In this document: positions 1 through 8,110 of the stretch, one piece after another | How positions within the stretch are numbered: position 1 is the first letter of the stretch | Layout of the letters: every line of letters starts with the position of its first letter | From: Brevundimonas pondensis | GTDB lineage: Bacteria; Pseudomonadota; Alphaproteobacteria; Caulobacterales; Caulobacteraceae | Direction of reading: 5' to 3' | Assembly: GCF_017487345.1 (NCBI RefSeq) | Contig: NZ_CP062006.1 | Coordinates: 2,858,001-2,922,000 of the forward strand | DNA: 64,000 nucleotides | Translations under genes and position numbers: made by a program | Notes under the pieces: model-generated | Databases searched by the model: none | What the model saw: only the letters and a program-made list of their open reading frames with translations | Told to the model about the DNA's origin: nothing

Positions 1-1
1 T

Positions 2-655
2 ATGCCTATGCAGATCCAAGTCAGCGGCAAGCAAGTGGATGTCGGCGAAGCGCTAAGCTCGCGCATCTCCCAGGAACTCGAAGAGGGAGTCGGCAAGTAT
101 TTCGCCCGCGGCGGCGAAAACGCCGAGGTCGTGGTGTCCAAGGACCGCCACGGCTTCCGCGTCGATTGCTGGGTCCGTCTGGCTTCGGGTCAGAGTCTGG
201 TGACGACCGGCTTCGGCGGCGACGCCCAGGCCGCCTTCGCCGACAGCCTGGACAAGCTGGAGAAACGCGTTCGCCGCTACAAGCGCCGCCTGAAGGATCA
301 CCACATCGGTCCCAAGGGCCTGTCGCCCGAGAAGACCGAGGACGCGGCGCGCGAGATCGCCGCCCTGACCGTCTTCCGCAATCCGGACACGGTCGAGGAC
401 GAGGCCTTCGGCGACGCCGGCGCGCCTGACGAACCCCCGCCCGTCGGCATGGTCATCGCCGAAACCGAAGCGGAGATTCGCACCATCACCGTCGGTCGCG
501 CCGTGCTGGAACTGGACATGACCGGCTATCCGATCGTCATGTTCCGCAATGCGGCCCACGGCGGCCTGTCGGTCGTCTATCGCCGCCCTGACGGCAATGT
601 CGGCTGGATCGATCCCGAGCGGACTCTCAAGACGACGAACGGCTCGGGGTCGTAA
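2..655 (+). CDS. hpf: Long-form ribosome hibernation promoting factor (HPF/RaiA family)
   Basis: Binds the 30S subunit and drives 100S ribosome dimers in stationary phase. The N-terminal S30AE domain spans about residues 1-100 (starts MQIQVSGKQVDVGEAL, basic stretch KRVRRYKRRLKDHH). A variable linker follows, then the C-terminal dimerisation domain at about 155-215 (YPIVMFRNAAHGGLSVVYRR, then VGWIDPE). The two-domain architecture and 217-residue length mark the long form rather than short HPF/YfiA. Two in-frame ATGs lie at 2 and 8; the second (MQIQV) fits family N-termini better, and the ribosome binding site lies outside the window. The next gene is ptsN; in many proteobacteria this pair follows rpoN, which would lie upstream of the window. 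Confidence 0.93.
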   Translation: MPMQIQVSGKQVDVGEALSSRISQELEEGVGKYFARGGENAEVVVSKDRHGFRVDCWVRLASGQSLVTTGFGGDAQAAFADSLDKLEKRVRRYKRRLKDHHIGPKGLSPEKTEDAAREIAALTVFRNPDTVEDEAFGDAGAPDEPPPVGMVIAETEAEIRTITVGRAVLELDMTGYPIVMFRNAAHGGLSVVYRRPDGNVGWIDPERTLKTTNGSGS

Positions 656-669
656 GACTTCCCCGCGGG

Positions 670-698
670 GGGCGAAGGCGCTAGAAGACGCCTCGCCC
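670..698 (+). other. Intergenic hairpin between hpf and ptsN
   Basis: Arms GGGCG-a-AGGCG and CGCCTCGCCC pair over 10 bp with one bulged A and an 8-nt loop. No T-tract follows, so a classical intrinsic terminator is doubtful. It could stabilise the hpf mRNA 3' end or attenuate read-through into ptsN. Confidence 0.4.
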
Positions 699-733
699 TT
701 CCGCAATGTCGGGTACCAAGGTTCGGGGTGATT

Positions 734-1198
734 ATGGACATCGCTGATTTGCTGTCGTCGGGCGGGATCGTCCTGCGGGGCGGCGTGTCATCCAAGCGTC
801 AGGCGTTGCACACCGTGGCCGAGGCCGCGTCCGTGGCCCTGGGCATTGACGAGGATCGGGCGCTGGACGCCCTCCTGGAGCGAGAGGCGCTCGGCTCGAC
901 GGGTCTCGGCTCGGGCGTCGCCGTGCCGCACGCCCGCATCAAGGGCCTGGACCGCGTCTGCGCCGTCTTCGTCCGGCTGGAGACGCCCGTCGCCTATGAG
1001 TCGCTGGACGATCGCCCTGTCGATCTTCTGTTCGCCCTGTTCGCGCCGCTGAACGCCGGCGCCGAGCATCTGCGTGCGCTGGCGGCCGTGTCGCGCGCCA
1101 TGCGCTCGCCCGAGCTGCGCGAGCACCTGCGCCAGGCCCGCACCATCGACGCCGTACGCGCCCTTTTCGTCAAGGATGTCCCGGCCAGCGCGGCCTGA
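734..1198 (+). CDS. ptsN: PTS IIA-like nitrogen regulatory protein PtsN (EIIA-Ntr)
   Basis: Phosphoacceptor of the regulatory PTS-Ntr branch (EI-Ntr, NPr, EIIA-Ntr), which links nitrogen and potassium status to sensor kinases and transporters. A single PTS EIIA type-2 domain fills the 154 residues. The phosphorylated histidine is in the motif GSGVAVPHAR at about residue 66. The start is the ATG giving MDIADLL, with GGGG about 6 nt upstream; an in-frame GTG six bases earlier (728) is an alternative. It lies 78 bp after hpf in the same direction, the usual neighbourhood in alphaproteobacteria. Confidence 0.92.
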   Translation: MDIADLLSSGGIVLRGGVSSKRQALHTVAEAASVALGIDEDRALDALLEREALGSTGLGSGVAVPHARIKGLDRVCAVFVRLETPVAYESLDDRPVDLLFALFAPLNAGAEHLRALAAVSRAMRSPELREHLRQARTIDAVRALFVKDVPASAA

Positions 1199-1263
1199 GC
1201 CGAGATTTCAGGCCCCTCGGAACGACGCGCAACCAGGCCGGAAGGTCAGTCGCCCGCCAGACA

Positions 1264-1518
1264 TCAGTGAACGGAGACCGGCTCCAGTTCATGGGCCGCA
1301 GCGGCCGCAAATGCGGTCTCGCGATCGAGCATGACGGCCAGACGCTCGCCGTCGGCGCCATGTACGGCGTAGAGGATCTGATCGGGATCAATATCCACGC
1401 CGGGGCCCACCTCGACATGGGCGTCTTCCATCAGGTCCGATGCGCGGATTGCGCGCACATAGACCAGGTCGGGCGCGCCCAGGCCCGCGAATTCTGACTT
1501 GTTCATCATCGGCGTCAT
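1264..1518 (-). CDS. DUF1150 family small protein
   Basis: An 84-residue protein beginning MTPMMNKSEFAGLG, with YVRAIRASDL, DPDQILYAVHGADGERLAVM and a C-terminal alanine-rich stretch. This resembles the alphaproteobacterial DUF1150 family, commonly found immediately downstream of small heat-shock proteins as here. A strong ribosome binding site (AAGGAGG) precedes the ATG. It lies 60 bp after the Hsp20 gene and is probably co-transcribed and heat-inducible. The biochemical role is unknown; a chaperone-associated or stress function is inferred from position only. Confidence 0.82.
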   Translation of the reverse strand: MTPMMNKSEFAGLGAPDLVYVRAIRASDLMEDAHVEVGPGVDIDPDQILYAVHGADGERLAVMLDRETAFAAAAAHELEPVSVH

Positions 1519-1578
1519 AGGACCGCCTCCTTACGCTTGACTGAACGCCCGGCAAGCCGAGCGGTTCGACGGCTGGAT

Positions 1579-1998
1579 TCAGCCCGTCGTAATGGGAATA
1601 CGCCGGACCTGACGGTCCTGCTCCGGCCGGACCAGGTCGACGTGCAGCAGACCGTGCTCCAGTTTCGCCTCGGCCACCTCAAGCCCGTCGGCCAGGACGA
1701 AACTGCGGACGAAACCCCGTGCCGCAATGCCGCGATGCAGGAAGGCCTGTTCGCCTCGCCCGGCGTCGTCGCGCTTGCCGGCGATGGTCAGTTGGCGCCC
1801 CTCCAGGGTGACGGCCAGTTCCTCGGGCGAAAACCCGGCCACGGCCAGGCTGATGCGCACTGCGGCTTCGCCGACCTGCTCGACATTATAGGGAGGGTAG
1901 CTTTCCGCCGCCGCCTTGGCCGCACGATCGATCAGGGCGCGGGTATGGTCGAACCCCAGCAGAAAGGGACTGTCGAACAAAATGGCGCGCGTCGTCAT
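1579..1998 (-). CDS. Hsp20/alpha-crystallin family small heat-shock protein
   Basis: ATP-independent holdase chaperone that keeps unfolding proteins soluble for DnaK/ClpB. The protein is 139 residues. The alpha-crystallin domain starts near YPPYNVEQVGEAAVRISLAV and contains GFSPEELAVTLEGRQLTIAGK and the later VEAKLEHGLLHVDLV-like strand (seen as VAEAKLEHGLLHVDL). The short N-terminal arm (FDSPFLLGFDHTRALIDRAAKAA) is typical of the IbpA/HspH type in alphaproteobacteria. The start is the ATG for MTTRAILFDSPF, preceded by GAGGACC; an upstream in-frame ATG at 2127 would add an unlikely 43-residue extension. It heads a two-gene unit with the DUF1150 gene. Confidence 0.92.
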   Translation of the reverse strand: MTTRAILFDSPFLLGFDHTRALIDRAAKAAAESYPPYNVEQVGEAAVRISLAVAGFSPEELAVTLEGRQLTIAGKRDDAGRGEQAFLHRGIAARGFVRSFVLADGLEVAEAKLEHGLLHVDLVRPEQDRQVRRIPITTG

Positions 1999-2202
1999 AA
2001 GGTCCTCGCAAGAAGCGACCCGGCCATCCGCGCCCTCCCTGAAGCGGCAAGGACGCGCGGCCGTTTGCAACAAATGGTTATGGGCGGCCACGGGGTCAAC
2101 TGTTCGTCTGGGCGCATCCCCGTTCACGTGACATACAGGTTGGAACCTTCACTGTAGGGCCACGTTTTTCGGCCTGACCGATCCACTTCAAAAGGACATC
2201 CC

Positions 2203-2877
2203 ATGCGCGCCAAGCTCATCGTCGCCAGCGTCAGCATCGCCGCCATGCTCGGCGCCGGCGCCTGCACCACGACCGATCCCTACAGCTCGACCCCCACCCG
2301 CAACAACACCGGCACGGGCGCCATCGCCGGCGCCCTGGGCGGCGCCCTGCTCGGCTATCTGACCAATACCTCGAACGGCGAACAGGGCCGCAAGAACGCC
2401 CTGATCGGCGCCGGCATCGGCGCCTTGGCCGGCGCGGGCGTCGGCCAGTACATGGACCGCCAGCAGCGCGCTCTCGAAGCCGAACTGTCGGGCACCGGCG
2501 TCGGCGTGGCCCGTCAGGGCGACACCCTGGTGCTGCGCATGCCGTCCGACGTGACCTTCGCCACCAACCAATCGAGCCTCGACAGCCGCTTCCTGCCGGT
2601 TCTGGACGACGTGGCCCGCGTGCTGAACGAGTATGACCGCTCGATGGTTGATGTCATCGGCCACACCGACGCCTCGGGCGGCGACGCCATCAACCAGCCG
2701 CTGTCGGAGCGCCGCGCCTCGTCGGTCGCCTCCTATCTGATGGACCATGGCGTGATCCGCGAGCGCCTCTATGTCGCCGGCAACAGCTCGCGCAATCCGA
2801 TCGCCGACAACACGACGGTCGACGGCAAGGCCAAGAACCGCCGCGTCGAAATCCTGATCCGCCCGTTCACGGGCTGA
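2203..2877 (+). CDS. OmpA-family outer membrane lipoprotein with glycine-zipper domain
   Basis: Envelope lipoprotein expected to tether the outer membrane to peptidoglycan. The signal peptide ends in a lipobox-like LGAGAC with Cys21 as the lipidated residue. Residues about 37-85 form a glycine zipper (GAIAGALGGALLGYL, GAGIGALAGAGVGQYMDRQ). Residues about 110-220 form an OmpA C-terminal domain with VDVIGHTDASG and NQPLSERRASSVASYL, then KNRRVEI, the usual diaminopimelate-binding signature. The architecture matches YiaD/Omp16-like proteins. RBS AAAGGA lies 6 nt before the ATG. It is followed by a strong terminator, so it is probably monocistronic. Confidence 0.9.
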   Translation: MRAKLIVASVSIAAMLGAGACTTTDPYSSTPTRNNTGTGAIAGALGGALLGYLTNTSNGEQGRKNALIGAGIGALAGAGVGQYMDRQQRALEAELSGTGVGVARQGDTLVLRMPSDVTFATNQSSLDSRFLPVLDDVARVLNEYDRSMVDVIGHTDASGGDAINQPLSERRASSVASYLMDHGVIRERLYVAGNSSRNPIADNTTVDGKAKNRRVEILIRPFTG

Positions 2878-2900
2878 GCCGGCGGGATCGCCGAAACGAC

Positions 2901-2932
2901 AAAGGGCGGCGCTTCGGCGCCGCCCTTTTTGC
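2901..2932 (+). terminator. Rho-independent terminator after the OmpA-type lipoprotein
   Basis: GGGCGGCGC, loop TTC, GGCGCCGCCC, followed by TTTTT on the + strand. The converging ugd gene ends 15 bp beyond, and the hairpin may stop it too, though its T-tract is weaker in that direction. Confidence 0.85.
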
Positions 2933-2946
2933 TTTCCGCCTCGCGC

Positions 2947-4266
2947 CTAGCGGGCGCTTTCGGGCCGCCCGATCGAACTGTAACGGAAACCGCGCGCCTT
3001 CATGTCGTCGGGGCGGTAGACGTTGCGCAAGTCGACCATGACCGGCTGCTTCAGCAACAGCTTGACCCGATCGAGGTCCAGGGCCCGGAACTGATCCCAT
3101 TCGGTCAGGATGACCACCACGTCGGCGCCCTCGACCGCCTCATAGGGGCCATCGCGGAAGACAACGCCGTCCAGAAGCTTGGCGGCCTCGTGCATGCCCT
3201 CGGGGTCGAAGGCCTGGACCGTCGCCCCCATGGCGATCAGGGCCGGCGCCACGTCCAGCGACGGCGCATCACGCATGTCGTCCGTATTCGGCTTGAAGGT
3301 CAGGCCCAGCAGGCCGACCGTCTTGCCCTTCAGGTCCGTCGCCCCCAGGGCGGCGGCGACACGATCGGCCATGGCCTTTTTGCGGGCGTCGTTGACCTCA
3401 ACCGTGGTCTCGATCAGACGCAGCGGCGAGCCCGCGTCGGTCGCGGTGCGCACCAGGGCCAGGGTGTCCTTGGGGAAGCAGGAGCCGCCGTAACCCGGTC
3501 CGGCATGCAGGAACTTGCCGCCGATCCGGTTGTCCAGACCGATGCCGCGGGCCACCTGCTGCACGTCGGCCCCCAGGCTTTCGCACAGGTCGGCCATCTC
3601 GTTGATGAAGGTGATCTTCAGCGCCAGGAAGGCGTTAGCGGCGTACTTGGTCAGTTCCGAGGTGCGCCGGCCGGTGAACAGTATCGGCGTCTCGTTCAGA
3701 TTCAGGGGGCGATAGAGTTCGGCCATCACGGGGCGAGCGCGCTCATCCTCAAGACCGACGACAACCCGATCGGGGCGTTTGAAGTCGCCGATAGCGGCGC
3801 CTTCGCGCAGGAACTCGGGGTTGGAGACCACGGCGAAGTCTGCGTCGGGGCGGCGGGCCCGGATGATGCGCTCGATCTCGTCGCCAGTGCCGACCGGCAC
3901 CGTGGACTTGGTGACGATGACCGTAAAGCCTTCGATCAGGTCAGCGATCTCTTCGGCGGCGGCATAGACATAGGACAGGTCGGCGTGGCCGTCGCCGCGA
4001 CGCGACGGGGTGCCCACGGCGATGAAGACGGCGTCGGCCTTGCGGATGGCGTCGGCGCCGTCCAGGGCGAAGGACAGGCGGCCGTCGCGCACATTGGCGG
4101 CGACCAGATCCTCGAGCCCCGGCTCATAGATCGGCATGCGGCCGGCGTTCAGCTGGTCGATCTTGGCGGCGTCCTTGTCGACGCAGGTCACCACGTGGCC
4201 GAAATCGGCAAAACAGGCCCCGGAAACAAGCCCGACGTAGCCGGTGCCGATCATTGCGACGCGCAT
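2947..4266 (-). CDS. ugd: UDP-glucose 6-dehydrogenase
   Basis: Oxidises UDP-glucose to UDP-glucuronate with two NAD+, feeding glucuronate into surface glycans or glycolipids. The N-terminal Rossmann motif GTGYVGLVSGACFA is at residues 7-20. The catalytic cysteine is Cys263 in GPGYGGSCFPKDT, and the helical linker contains ELTKYAANAFLALKI. The length of 439 residues is normal and all three Ugd domains are complete. The start MRVAMIGTGYVG is canonical. It is monocistronic between an upstream inverted repeat and a convergent terminator. The polysaccharide genes at 50.8-64 kb are possible consumers of the product. Confidence 0.95.
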   Translation of the reverse strand: MRVAMIGTGYVGLVSGACFADFGHVVTCVDKDAAKIDQLNAGRMPIYEPGLEDLVAANVRDGRLSFALDGADAIRKADAVFIAVGTPSRRGDGHADLSYVYAAAEEIADLIEGFTVIVTKSTVPVGTGDEIERIIRARRPDADFAVVSNPEFLREGAAIGDFKRPDRVVVGLEDERARPVMAELYRPLNLNETPILFTGRRTSELTKYAANAFLALKITFINEMADLCESLGADVQQVARGIGLDNRIGGKFLHAGPGYGGSCFPKDTLALVRTATDAGSPLRLIETTVEVNDARKKAMADRVAAALGATDLKGKTVGLLGLTFKPNTDDMRDAPSLDVAPALIAMGATVQAFDPEGMHEAAKLLDGVVFRDGPYEAVEGADVVVILTEWDQFRALDLDRVKLLLKQPVMVDLRNVYRPDDMKARGFRYSSIGRPESAR

Positions 4267-4317
4267 GCGCTCACCCTCTTGATGCAGTCAGGCCGAGATA
4301 ACGCCCAAGCATGACAT

Positions 4318-4344
4318 TCGCCAGTCAACCTAACGGACTGGCGA
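4318..4344 (-). promoter_or_regulatory. Perfect 9-bp inverted repeat upstream of ugd
   Basis: TCGCCAGTC and GACTGGCGA form a perfect dyad with a 9-nt spacer, 51 bp upstream of the ugd start and just past the terminator of the OmpA gene. It could be a repressor operator, a 5' UTR hairpin, or a second terminator for the upstream gene. It lacks a T-tract, which favours an operator or leader structure. Confidence 0.4.
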
Positions 4345-4346
4345 CA

Positions 4347-4386
4347 AAGAAAAAGGGCGGCCGACCCGAATGGATCGACCGCCCTT
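4347..4386 (-). terminator. Rho-independent terminator downstream of OmpA copy 1
   Basis: On the minus strand GGGCGGTCGATCC pairs with GGGTCGGCCGCCC (two mismatches) and is followed by TTTTTC. It lies 56 bp past the stop codon of the first OmpA copy. Confidence 0.8.
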
Positions 4387-4403
4387 AATCTTATCGACCT
4401 TCG

Positions 4404-5531
4404 AGGTCATCGGGGCCGGTCTGAACCGGCCCCTCCGAGCCTTAGAAGTTGATGTCGATGGTGGCGCGACGGTTGAGCGGCTCGCGCACGCCGTCGGCCG
4501 TGGCCTTGGCCAGAGCGGTTTCGCCCTTGCCGTCGAGGGCGATGACGCCGCCGTTGACGCCTTGAGCGACCAGGGCGTCAGCCACGGTGCGCGAACGACG
4601 GTTCGACAGGCCGAGGTTGTAGGCCGGCGCACCCGAGGTGTCGGTGTGACCGACGATCAGGATGCGGGTCGGCGCGCCCGACTTGGCGTAGTTGGCGGCT
4701 TGCGTCACCACCGAGCGGGCTTCCGCCGTCAGGTCCGAACGATCCCAGTCGAAGTAGACCACGAACTGACGCGCGGCCGGCTTGGCCGGAGGCGGCGGAG
4801 GCGGCGGCGGGGCGGCGGGGAGGCGGCGGGGGCGGCGGCGGCGGGGGCGGGGGCGGCGGGGAGCCGCCGGCTCGGCGCCGAAGGCGTAACGCAGGCCCAG
4901 GGTCACGGTGTGCGACTGGTCGTAGTCGCCGGTCCACTCGCCGAACGGGATGGCGCCAGCGCCAGCCACCGACGAATCGAAGGCGGCGTCGCCCGTCAGG
5001 TAACGATAGGTCAGGTCGATGTTGGCGCGGTCGCCCACAGCCCAGGCCAGACCCGCGATCGCCTGAGCGGCGAACTTGGTCGAGCTGTCGTCAGCGACGA
5101 GGCTCACGGCGGGGGTGGCGCGCAGACGGCCGACCGTGTCGGTGCTGACGCGGTTCACGCCGACGCCCAGACCGACGAAGGGACGGATGCCCCAGGCTTC
5201 CCAGCCGAAGTCGTACAGGACGTTGGCCATCAGGGAGGTCGACTCGATGTCGCCTTCCGGCGAATGGCAAGACCGGTGGCCGGGGTCAGGTTGCACAGGC
5301 CCTGGGTGCCTGAGACGGCGCGAACGCGGCCGATGTCGCCCGAGCGGTAGCCGCCTTCGAGTTCGACGCGCCAGTTCGGGTTGAAGCGGTAACCGAGACG
5401 GGCGAACGCCGCCCAGCCGTCGTTCACTTCCCAGTTCCAGTTGGCGCCGGTCGTGGACGATTCCGCATTGATGTCGTCGATGATGTGGTAGCCGGCGTCG
5501 ATCGCGCCGTACCAGCCATCCGGCTCAGCCG
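4404..5531. repeat. Dispersed duplication, copy 1 (OmpA mature region plus 3' hairpin)
   Basis: This block is almost identical to 41594-42632. The differences I can see are a 90-bp insertion here (around 4781-4870), one missing G (around 5271) and a C/T difference near 5310. Identity starts in the 3' flank, just before a shared hairpin, and stops abruptly a few codons after the signal peptide cleavage site. Both outer flanks are unrelated. Confidence 0.9.
4412..4433 (-). terminator. Hairpin just after OmpA copy 1 stop codon
   Basis: Perfect 9-bp stem GGGGCCGGT / ACCGGCCCC with a 4-nt loop. It starts 8 bp after the stop codon and has no T-tract. It is conserved base-for-base after the second OmpA copy (41602-41623), so it is part of the duplicated unit. 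It probably protects the 3' end or assists termination. Confidence 0.6.
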
Positions 5532-5601
5532 AAGCGGCGCCCGCCGACAGGGCCAGAGCCGCCGCCGCGCTAGATGCCAGGATCAAACTCTTGACGCGCA
5601 T
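4442..5601 (-). pseudogene. OmpA-family porin, copy 1 (frameshifted)
   Basis: Outer membrane beta-barrel joined to a peptidoglycan-binding OmpA domain. A signal peptide (MRVKSLILASSAAAALALS, cleavage near AGAASA) leads into the barrel (EPDGWYGAIDAGYHIIDD). After a proline/arginine-rich linker comes the OmpA domain with VVYFDWDRSDLTAEA, IVGHTDTSGAPAYNLGLSNRR and RRATIDINF at the end. RBS GGAGGG precedes the ATG at 5601. Compared with the second copy (41632-42693), one G is missing near 5271, which breaks the frame between barrel strands. The linker region is also read in an Arg/Pro frame, whereas the adjacent frame is uninterrupted proline, suggesting two further compensating indels. It could be a sequencing artefact in GC homopolymers or a genuine inactivated copy; I lean to artefact because neighbouring genes show the same errors. 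Confidence 0.85.
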
Positions 5602-5771
5602 ATAGCGGCCCTCCGAGATCTGTTGTTCGTGGACGACGGATACGTCGCCTACGTCACTCCTAACAGCGTTGCCGTGCATGGTCGAGACGCAAACAACGCA
5701 CTTACCGAAGGTTGCAACACACCGTGACCATCAAGCTACACCGATGAAAGAACTTAAGATTGGCTTTACCT

Positions 5772-7983
5772 TCACTGCAAAGCGGAGCCGGTCTCGGCTT
5801 CATCGCCGAACAGTGACGGAAATTCGCTCAGCTGCGTGAACGCAGAAACGATATGATAAAGCGACCCCGCCGGGCGCGGGTTCTTCTATGAAGCCTCCCG
5901 TCTGCAGACGCTTGTCACGCCAAAGACCGTCCGTCGTCAGATAGAGCCAGAGCGCTCGCAAGGCCGACGCCGCATCCTCCATATAGACGCCGCGCTCCGC
6001 CTCGACCGTTTCCTGCGCCATGACCAGGGCCGCCCCTCAACCATTCCGTCTGCGGCCACAGACGGGCGCGCGTCGTGCGAACCGAGCCGTCGTCATTCAG
6101 AGCATCAACCGCAACGCGATGGCGTTCGCTGACGCCTTCACGCCCCGCCGCATAGAGACGGCGCGCCGCCTGCAGCGCATCGGCATCATTGTGTCGGCGT
6201 CCGTACTGAACAAGCAACCAGGCCCACTCGAACTGATGCCCCGGCTCGACGACACGACCGTGATCTTCGCCGATCGTGCGCCAGGCCTCGTCAAAGAACT
6301 CTCGCAAACGCCCCGTCGCAGGATCGATAAAGACCGCCTGCGCAAGGCCCGCCATGCGGCTGGCCAGAGCGCCCCAGGCGGGTCGTCGCTCACCGCCTCC
6401 CAGGCTGACGCGGCTTCCAGCATGTGCATGTGGGCATTGGACTGGAACGGGAACTCGCCCCCTTCGCGGAAGGCGCCGTTCTCCATGGCGCGCGCTTCGA
6501 GCGCCTCCCTCACGGCGACGGCGCGCGCCTCGATTTCCGGCTCCACGATCCCCGCCTTCAAGGCAGTCGCCAGAGCAAGCAGGTAGAAGGCCTGATCATA
6601 GACCAGGGCTGTCTCGTCCAGGGGCTTGTGGTTCACGTCGAGCAGGGCCCGCATCTGACCGTCCCCGCGCAGGAACTCGACCTCAAGGCTGGCCAGGCCG
6701 TTTCGCACGGCCCGCGCCCATGGCCCTCGCCAGCCCAGCAGCCCCGCCTGGGCGAAGACATAGATCTGGCGCGCCTGCACTCGCGCGCGCCGCGACGTCG
6801 GCACCGCGCGTCCATCGAGCGCAAGAGACTCCGCAAACGCCCCCTTCGTCCTGCCCCAGGCTCGACCAGAGCGGCAAGGCCTTGAGCCGCAGCCAATCGC
6901 GCAACCGTCGCGCGCCCGCGTCCAGCGGTTCTTCGACACAGCGGACGAAATCGACATGTTGAGGCGAAGAGCGGCGGATGCGCTCAACGACCTTCTTCAC
7001 ATCCTGCGCCCGGGACAGGTCACAAACCAGCACGGCGTCGCGCTCGGCGACGATCGCGAGGTTTCGCACGCCCACCGCTGCGACCAGCATGCCGTCAGCC
7101 GCCCGCGCCAGACAGCCCTCTGCGTCCTCGAAGACATGGCCGCCGATGTCGCCCTCGCCGCTGGCGGCGATCATGTCCCAGGCCCCGAGATCGGACCATG
7201 CGAATCCACTTCCAGCACAGAGGCGAGGTGGGTCTTCTCCATAATGGCGTAATCGACCGAAACCTTGGGCGCGTGACGGAAGGCGTCGCTCAACTTGAGC
7301 ACAGTCCCGCCGCGCCCGTGCGCGACCGCCGTCTTTGCCGCATTTTCGATCGAGGGAGCGTGGGTCGCCAGTTCCTTCAGGAAGACCGAGGCCGAAACGA
7401 TGAAATGCCGCTGTTCCAGAGATAGCCGCTTTCAATATAGCGACGCGCCGTCGCCTGGTCGGGCTTCTCGACAAAGGCCGTCACCGCCGACAGGCCCGAT
7501 CCCGCCGGATGGATATAGCCATAGGCGGCCGACGGATGGGTCGGCTTGACTCCGAGCGTGACGATACGCGCGGACCGCGCTTCGTCCGCGGCGGCCAGGA
7601 CCGCTTTGCGGAACGCATCATGATCAGGAATGTGATGGTCCGAAGCGACGAACGCGTTGACGCCGTCAGGATCTCTCGCCGCGGTCCAGGCCGCGGCCGC
7701 GGCCATCGCCGCGGCGGAATCGCGCGCTTCGGGCTCCAGCAGCACCTGAGCATCAATCCCGATCTGCTCAAGTTGCTCGATAATGGATCGCCGGTGATCA
7801 ACCCCACCCACGACCAGCAGACGTCCACCCGCCGACACCAGGGGAGCGGCTCGCAGCGCCGCCTCCTGAAACAGCGAGCGGTTGCCCGCCAGCGGAATGA
7901 ACTGCTTGGGCCGCGAGGGACGCGAGGCTGGCCAGAGACGCGTGCCGCGCGCCGCCGCACATGATCACAGGGTAGAGAGTCAT
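5772..7983 (-). pseudogene. Mannose-1-phosphate guanylyltransferase / AGE-family epimerase fusion (multiple frameshifts)
   Basis: An N-terminal nucleotidyltransferase (MTLYPVIMCGG, then shifted TRLWPASRPSRPKQF, later FVASDHHIPDHDAF, FVEKPD, WSDLGAWDMI) is followed by an N-acylglucosamine 2-epimerase-like alpha/alpha barrel (FQSNAHMHMLEAASAWEA, GHQFEWAWLL, LWRDKRLQTGGFIEEPAP). The intact product would be about 735 residues and would make GDP-mannose and perhaps interconvert mannose/fructose phosphates. I count seven single-base shifts, near 5865, 6035, 6380, 6842, 7204, 7407 and 7955; most lie at short G or C runs, and every downstream frame remains open and family-like. That pattern argues for sequence error over old decay. 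The start is the ATG at 7983 or 7986, and the restored stop is at 5772-5774. Divergent from argB. Confidence 0.8.
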
Positions 7984-8110
7984 CATGCTTGGATAGCCCA
8001 CTTCACCTCGATTGAAAGTGTTGTTTTGGTTGCAATCGCAGCGCGTTTCGAGCCCCGGCGTCGAGGTACGTCGTGACTCGCGCGGCCTTCGACGCTATCG
8101 AGCGGCCATC

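Noticed and set aside
1999..2202. Sigma-32 promoter before the small heat-shock gene
   Set aside because: A CTTTTGAAG-like -35 is visible, but no CCCCAT-like -10 at correct spacing.
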